A stretch of DNA of 32,083 nt from assembly GCA_902534685.1 (NCBI GenBank), contig CACAQP010000009.1:1-32083 (forward strand), read 5' to 3'. The position numbers and the translations under genes are program-made. Source of the DNA: an uncultured Prochlorococcus sp. (GTDB taxonomy: Bacteria > Cyanobacteriota > Cyanobacteriia > PCC-6307 > Cyanobiaceae). Positions 27,318-32,083 of this stretch are shown one piece after another (the stretch's first letter is position 1; every line of letters starts with the position of its first letter). The notes under the pieces are model-generated. The model saw nothing but the letters and a program-made list of their open reading frames with translations. It did not search any database and had not been told where the DNA came from.

Positions 27318-28901
27318 ATGAATGGGCGATACCCTCAAAAAAATGTTTTAGGTCAGTTAGCGATAGTTTTACATGCTCATCTACCTTATGTCAGGAAAAA
27401 TGAAAAAAACTCTTTAGAAGAGGATTGGTTATTTCAGGCGATTCTGGAATGTTATATACCACTACTTCAATCGATAGAATCTTCCAAAAATGAAAACCCT
27501 GAAAATACAAAACTTACTATTAGTTTGTCCCCAACATTATTATCACTTCTAAATAATAAAACAATTCAAGAGACTTTCCCAAGCTGGATTAAAACAAGGA
27601 ACGATTTCCTAAACGAAATGCCACTAGAAGAAAAAAATGCATCTGCTTTTTTATTCAATAATCTTAATGATAAATACTCATACTGGCAAAATTGTTCTGG
27701 AAATTTAATCGAGAAGTTTAGGGTTTTAAATAACTCTGGAAATTTGGATATTCTTACTTGTGCTGCTACTCATGGATATCTGCCAATATTAAGGGAGAAC
27801 CCTGAAACTGTAAAAGGACAAATCAATACAGCTATTAGGAGCCATGAAAATATTTTTAAAACAAAGCCCTGTGGTATTTGGTTACCTGAATGCGCATATT
27901 ATGAGGGTTTAGATGAACTGCTATTTAATTCTGGAATTAGATATACAATCTTAGACGGACACGGGATTTTAAACTCAACACCAAGGCCTAGGTATGGTGT
28001 ATATGCTCCAATATGTTCAAAAAAAGGAGTGGCATTTTTCGGTAGAGATAGCGAGTCAACCTTGCCCGTTTGGTCTGCTAAAGATGGGTTCCCTGGCGAC
28101 AAGGTGTATAGGGAATTTCATAAAGATTTGGGTTGGGAATTACCTCTCTTAAAGCTCCAAAAGAAGGGCATTTCAACAAAAAGACCTTTGGGTTTAAAGT
28201 TTCATAAGATTACAGATGAAAACATTTCTTTAGGGGAAAAAGAGTTTTACCTTGAAAATGAAGCCAAAAATAAGGCGGCAGAACATGCTGATGCCTACCT
28301 CCTAGCGAGATCCAAACAATTAGAAAAATTGACATTATCCTCTTCCTTTAAGCCTTTATTGGTAGCTCCATTTGATGCAGAGTTATTTGGTCATTGGTGG
28401 TATGAAGGACCTTTTTTTATTGAAAATATACTAAAGAACTCTAGTAAATATTCAATTAAGCTTATAAATTTAAAAGAATTCTTAATGCAAAAACCAAATC
28501 TACAGATTTGTGATCCATCGCCATCAAGCTGGGGGCAAGGTGGTTACCATAATTACTGGATTAATGATGCAAATGCATGGATCGTTCCAGAAATCACAAA
28601 GGCAGGTTCAACATTTATAGATTTGTGCTTGGAAAATTTTAATAATGATTTATCTCAAAGACTCCTCAATCAAGCTGCGAGGGAACTACTTCTTTCTGAG
28701 TCTTCAGATTGGAGTTTTATTCTAAGAGCTGGAACCACAACTGAGCTCGCAAAAGAGAGAATAGAAAGGCACTTATTCAGGTTCTGGAAATTGGTTGAAA
28801 TGATTAGAAATCATTCCAATATTAATTTAAAATTTCTTGAAGATATTGAGGAAGAGGATAAAGTCTTCCCAAATATTAATGTTGATGATTGGCGAAAATA
28901 A
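27318..28901 (+). CDS. Glycoside hydrolase family 57 (alpha-glucan branching-type) protein
   Basis: A 527-residue GH57 enzyme. The N-terminal H-A-H-L-P-Y motif, the nucleophile Glu191 in G-I-W-L-P-E-C-A-Y, and the acid Asp353 in F-D-A-E-L-F-G-H-W-W-Y-E-G-P are intact. The last motif, with W-W-Y-E-G-P, is the one found in the 1,4-alpha-glucan branching group of GH57 together with the helical C-terminal domain (residues 420-527). A role in glycogen synthesis or trimming, alongside malQ in the same window, is inferred. Some members of this group have low branching and mainly hydrolytic activity, so the exact reaction is uncertain. Confidence 0.88.
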   Translation: MNGRYPQKNVLGQLAIVLHAHLPYVRKNEKNSLEEDWLFQAILECYIPLLQSIESSKNENPENTKLTISLSPTLLSLLNNKTIQETFPSWIKTRNDFLNEMPLEEKNASAFLFNNLNDKYSYWQNCSGNLIEKFRVLNNSGNLDILTCAATHGYLPILRENPETVKGQINTAIRSHENIFKTKPCGIWLPECAYYEGLDELLFNSGIRYTILDGHGILNSTPRPRYGVYAPICSKKGVAFFGRDSESTLPVWSAKDGFPGDKVYREFHKDLGWELPLLKLQKKGISTKRPLGLKFHKITDENISLGEKEFYLENEAKNKAAEHADAYLLARSKQLEKLTLSSSFKPLLVAPFDAELFGHWWYEGPFFIENILKNSSKYSIKLINLKEFLMQKPNLQICDPSPSSWGQGGYHNYWINDANAWIVPEITKAGSTFIDLCLENFNNDLSQRLLNQAARELLLSESSDWSFILRAGTTTELAKERIERHLFRFWKLVEMIRNHSNINLKFLEDIEEEDKVFPNINVDDWRK

Positions 28902-28906
28902 AAATA

Positions 28907-30118
28907 CTAATTTAACTTGAGCATTCCTAATTTTACTTTTAGAGGTGAATTTATAAACATCTTACTCATCACGTAAATTAGTTTTGGAAGTGGAAGTGTA
29001 TTAGTAAGAAAACCTACCCATTCATTGGTTGATAATCTAAAGAAATTTGAGAAAAAGCTTCTTAATCTACTTTCGTCAAAACTCATCAATCTTCTTAGAC
29101 CGTATTGGTAAAGTTTATGCCTTTGTGTCAACTCATAAGGCCATAGGACTTCCCAGCCTTTTGTAGCGAGTTCAAGAGAACTTAGATTAGGTTCTTTTAA
29201 AAAGATTGCTAATTTTTGTGCAAGGAGTGGAGCCCTTCTTAATAAAGATCCAACCATGTATCCTGATGCAGGATGAACCATACTTGCAGATCCACCAAAA
29301 CCAAGAACAAATTGTTTTTTAAATGGGAGGGGTAAATTCATAGGGAAAAGGCAATTCTCTTCATGAAAAATTTCACTTACCTCAACACCCTTACTATTAA
29401 GTCTTTTATAAAGTCTTTTTTTAAGATTTTCTTGAGATAATGCAGGATAACTAGCCAATGAAGTTTCTTCAACAAAAAAAGTCTCGTTACCAAGATCCAT
29501 TGCATAAAGAAAGGAAGGAGATGATAACTTTTCTTCATTGTTTAAATGATTTGGACGAAAATCCATTAGAACAAATTGTTCTTTATTAACAGGGGGTGAA
29601 GTAAATTTACCTACAATTCCATAAGCAGCTTGTTGAGCGATTTCATTTTGAACTGGTCTTTTTACAAAATTACTTTTATGACCACTTGCGTCAATAACTA
29701 ATCTCGCCTTTAATTTGAGACCTGAAAAACAAATTACCTCAGATAGTTTATTTTTTTCTTTAATGTCTTTTGCTGTTTCATTCAACCATTCAATCCCTTT
29801 ACATTTTTTTAAAAGCTCATTTTGAAAAGCTCCTTGATTTATCAAACCATAATCATAGTTGTGTTTTGTCGGAGTATCCCCTTTTATATTTTCCCCATCT
29901 CCAAAAAAACTAACTGTTTCACACCACCTATGAGATAACAAAGACTCTAATCCTAATTCTTCTAATTCAGATGCCCAGATACCATAGGTATTCTCCCATT
30001 TTTCATTTGGAGATTTTGTTGATATTCCCTTAATATTTAGATCCTGTTTGGCTAATTCTGAAGCTAAACATAATGCTGCAGGACCTGAACCTAAAATTAA
30101 AATATCAAGTATTTCCAT
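28907..30118 (-). CDS. crtL: Lycopene cyclase (plant-type, probably beta)
   Basis: A 403-residue FAD-linked lycopene cyclase of the CrtL family. The dinucleotide fold I-L-G-S-G-P-A-A-L-C-L-A is at about 7-19, Y-G-I-W after it is the conserved CrtL motif, and V-I-D-A-S-G-H lies mid-protein. F-V-E-E-T-S-L and G-F-G-G-S-A-S-M-V-H-P-A-S-G-Y-M-V are also standard. Prochlorococcus carries two such enzymes: a beta cyclase and one that makes both beta and epsilon rings, which together yield beta- and alpha-carotene. I favour the beta type from the gyrA-adjacent position as I recall it, but the ring specificity cannot be proved from this sequence alone. It starts 24 bases after gyrA ends. Confidence 0.9.
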   Translation of the reverse strand: MEILDILILGSGPAALCLASELAKQDLNIKGISTKSPNEKWENTYGIWASELEELGLESLLSHRWCETVSFFGDGENIKGDTPTKHNYDYGLINQGAFQNELLKKCKGIEWLNETAKDIKEKNKLSEVICFSGLKLKARLVIDASGHKSNFVKRPVQNEIAQQAAYGIVGKFTSPPVNKEQFVLMDFRPNHLNNEEKLSSPSFLYAMDLGNETFFVEETSLASYPALSQENLKKRLYKRLNSKGVEVSEIFHEENCLFPMNLPLPFKKQFVLGFGGSASMVHPASGYMVGSLLRRAPLLAQKLAIFLKEPNLSSLELATKGWEVLWPYELTQRHKLYQYGLRRLMSFDESRLRSFFSNFFRLSTNEWVGFLTNTLPLPKLIYVMSKMFINSPLKVKLGMLKLN

Positions 30119-30142
30119 ATTATTTAGCTAACCATAAGGCTT

Positions 30143-32083
30143 TTAATTTTGTTCAACTGAGCTAAGTTGGTCTTTCCCCTCTATTTGTTCATGAGGTACC
30201 AATACCACTTCAGATAAATGATCACCGTCATCTAATCTTTGTAATTTTACTCCTGTAGCTGCCCTAGATTGCTGAGAGATTTTATCTGCGTTTGTTCTTA
30301 CTATTACTCCTTTTTCGGTCACAAGTAGTAATTCTTCTCCCTCGCCAAGTACCTTTAAACAAACTAGTTGGTCATCTTTAATTCTAAATTTTATTGCTCT
30401 CAAACCCATGCCTGCTCTTTTTTGTAATCTAAACTGAGCTACAGGTACTCTCTTCCCTAGTCCAAATGAACTGGCTATTAATACCCATGGACCCTCTGAA
30501 AAGTTTTCCTCAACATTATCATCAAGATCTTCTGTGAGAGCGTCAATTTTAGCTAATTGATCAACCAAGTTAGATGTTAAAACATCCATAGAGACTAGAT
30601 TGTCTCCTTCTCTCAAGTTCATTGATTTAACCCCTCTTGCCGTCCTACCAAGTGGCCTTAATTCATTAAAATCTAATCTGAAATGAATCGCCATTCCTGT
30701 TCTTGATCCAATCAAAACACTATCGCCTTCTTTTGATAATCTAACCCAAGTCAAAGCGTCTCCATCCTCAAGATTTATAGCTATTAATCCATTTGATCTG
30801 ATTTTTGAGAAAGCAGAAAGTGAAGTTCTTTTTATAAATCCAGCCTTAGTTAGCATCAATAGATAACAATCGTTATCAAAAGAATCTACTGCGACAAGTG
30901 AAGTAATCTTTTCTTCTCTTGGTATTGGTAGAAGTTGAACAGATGGTGTACCTTTGGCCGTTCTGCTACTCATGGGAACTCTATATGCTGGAAGAGCATA
31001 AGATACTCCTCTATCACTAAAAAGCAAAAGAGTATCATGATCGTTACAGCTTATAAATAATTTCACTTCATCATCTCCTTGTGTCTTTGTTCCAGCTTTA
31101 CCTCTTGACCCACGGCTTGTAGATTCGAATTCATTAATAGGCATTCTTTTTAAATAACCTGCTTCAGTTAATAAAACTACTGATCTGTCATTAGCGATAA
31201 GATCAATATCATCTAGACCACCGCCTAAATCGAGTATTTCTGTTTTTCTTGGAGAGGAAAATCTCTCGTCGATTTTATTAAGTTCTTCAAGAATAATTTC
31301 AAAAATTCTTTCTTTACTATTCAATATTTGCTGATATTCGTTAATTTTACTGGTTAATTCATCATGTTCCCCTTTAATTTTATCTGCTTCTAAGGCTGTT
31401 AATCTTCTTAATTGCATCTGTAGGATTGCATCTGCCTGTGTGGAAGATAACTCATGATCAGTTTGTAATTTTTCTCTTGCTGAAACTGTATCTTTTGCTG
31501 ATCTAATTAGATTGATAATTTCATCCATAGCCCCCAATGCTAATAAAAGACCTTTTACGATATGATCTCTTTCTTCCGCCTTTTTTAATAAAAATCCTGT
31601 TCTTCTCCTTATTGTCTCCACTCTGAAGTCTAAAAAAACATCTAACATTTTCCTTAGTGAAAGTGTGGTAGGCTCTCCTTTCACTAAGGCTAGAATATTT
31701 GCACTAAAGTTATTTTGAAGAGGGGTTAACTTAAACAAATTATTTAGAACTACTTGTGGGTAGGCATCTCTTTTTAGTTCAATAACAATTCTCATTCCAT
31801 CTCGATCACTTTCATCTCTAATATCAGAAATACCTTCTAGTTTTTTTTCATTAACTAAGTCTGCAATTCTTTCGATCAATGCAGCTTTATTAGTTTGAAA
31901 CGGAAGCTCTGTAATTATTACTGCATCTTTCTCTGCCCTACCAATGGATTTAATTTGCTCAATATTTGCTACACCTCTCATAGTTATTGAACCCCTTCCT
32001 GTTTTGAAAGTTTCTCTTATACCATCTCTACTTAATATTTGACCACCAGTGGGAAAATCAGGACCCTTTATTATTTCAAAAAG
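30143..32083 (-). CDS. gyrA: DNA gyrase subunit A (5' end beyond window)
   Basis: The frame stays open to base 32083, so 646 codons of the C-terminal part are seen and the start and catalytic tyrosine are outside. The visible part begins in the breakage-reunion domain (G-P-D-F-P-T-G-G, then T-G-R-G-S), continues through the coiled coil (L-Q-M-Q-L-R-R-L-T) and ends with the beta-pinwheel DNA-wrapping domain. The GyrA-box position (31100-31120) reads T-S-R-G-S-R-G rather than Q-R-R-G-G-K-G. GyrA is favoured over ParC by the complete six-bladed pinwheel length. An internal ATG at 31981 is not the start. Lycopene cyclase follows after 24 bases. Confidence 0.95.
   Translation of the reverse strand, partial: LFEIIKGPDFPTGGQILSRDGIRETFKTGRGSITMRGVANIEQIKSIGRAEKDAVIITELPFQTNKAALIERIADLVNEKKLEGISDIRDESDRDGMRIVIELKRDAYPQVVLNNLFKLTPLQNNFSANILALVKGEPTTLSLRKMLDVFLDFRVETIRRRTGFLLKKAEERDHIVKGLLLALGAMDEIINLIRSAKDTVSAREKLQTDHELSSTQADAILQMQLRRLTALEADKIKGEHDELTSKINEYQQILNSKERIFEIILEELNKIDERFSSPRKTEILDLGGGLDDIDLIANDRSVVLLTEAGYLKRMPINEFESTSRGSRGKAGTKTQGDDEVKLFISCNDHDTLLLFSDRGVSYALPAYRVPMSSRTAKGTPSVQLLPIPREEKITSLVAVDSFDNDCYLLMLTKAGFIKRTSLSAFSKIRSNGLIAINLEDGDALTWVRLSKEGDSVLIGSRTGMAIHFRLDFNELRPLGRTARGVKSMNLREGDNLVSMDVLTSNLVDQLAKIDALTEDLDDNVEENFSEGPWVLIASSFGLGKRVPVAQFRLQKRAGMGLRAIKFRIKDDQLVCLKVLGEGEELLLVTEKGVIVRTNADKISQQSRAATGVKLQRLDDGDHLSEVVLVPHEQIEGKDQLSSVEQN

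Overview
This window looks like core chromosome of a high-light-adapted Prochlorococcus or a very close picocyanobacterium. The DNA is strongly AT-rich. Genes are closely packed and every gap is under 300 bases. Several products point to a cyanobacterium: ClpC, SasA with a KaiB-like sensor domain, PetH, the zwf-opcA pair, GGPP synthase and a plant-type lycopene cyclase. PetH lacks the phycobilisome linker domain, which fits an organism without phycobilisomes. I assign the genus from protein character and gene content, not from a database search.

Layout. 1-5139 (+): the 3' end of rimI, then clpC, an iron/zinc polyol dehydrogenase and an alpha/beta hydrolase. 5152-7416 (-): a PLP decarboxylase followed by cdsA. 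7481-9748 (+): a UbiB/ABC1 kinase-like gene and a small HTH membrane protein. 9763-11283 (-): malQ. 11527-12522 (+): prs. 12532-13578 (-): two unrecognised small genes. 13685-14917 (+): sasA and tRNA-Glu(TTC). 14936-15472 (-): a START-like protein. 15655-21096 (+): petH, then the tight zwf-opcA-cobB run. 21093-23421 (-): folD, crtE and a divergent PAP2 membrane protein. 23495-24967 (+): a membrane HD phosphohydrolase. 24976-27093 (-): leuA and a small membrane protein. 27318-28901 (+): a GH57 enzyme. 28907-32083 (-): the 3' part of gyrA, followed by a lycopene cyclase.

How the genes relate. Carbon storage and night-time reductant are well represented: MalQ and GH57 for alpha-glucan handling, Zwf-OpcA for the oxidative pentose phosphate pathway, and PetH for NADP(H). 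SasA, the output kinase of the circadian system, lies close to these. Prs, FolD, LeuA, CobB, CrtE and lycopene cyclase are biosynthetic housekeeping genes.

I see no insertion sequence, CRISPR array, prophage or defence island, and nothing that amounts to a clearly new system. The points worth a second look are modest. PetH has a hydrophobic N-terminus where larger cyanobacteria carry a linker domain. The HD phosphohydrolase and the RodZ-like protein are both shortened. Two small genes between prs and sasA are unrecognised. A few possible regulatory structures lie upstream of prs, leuA and clpC.
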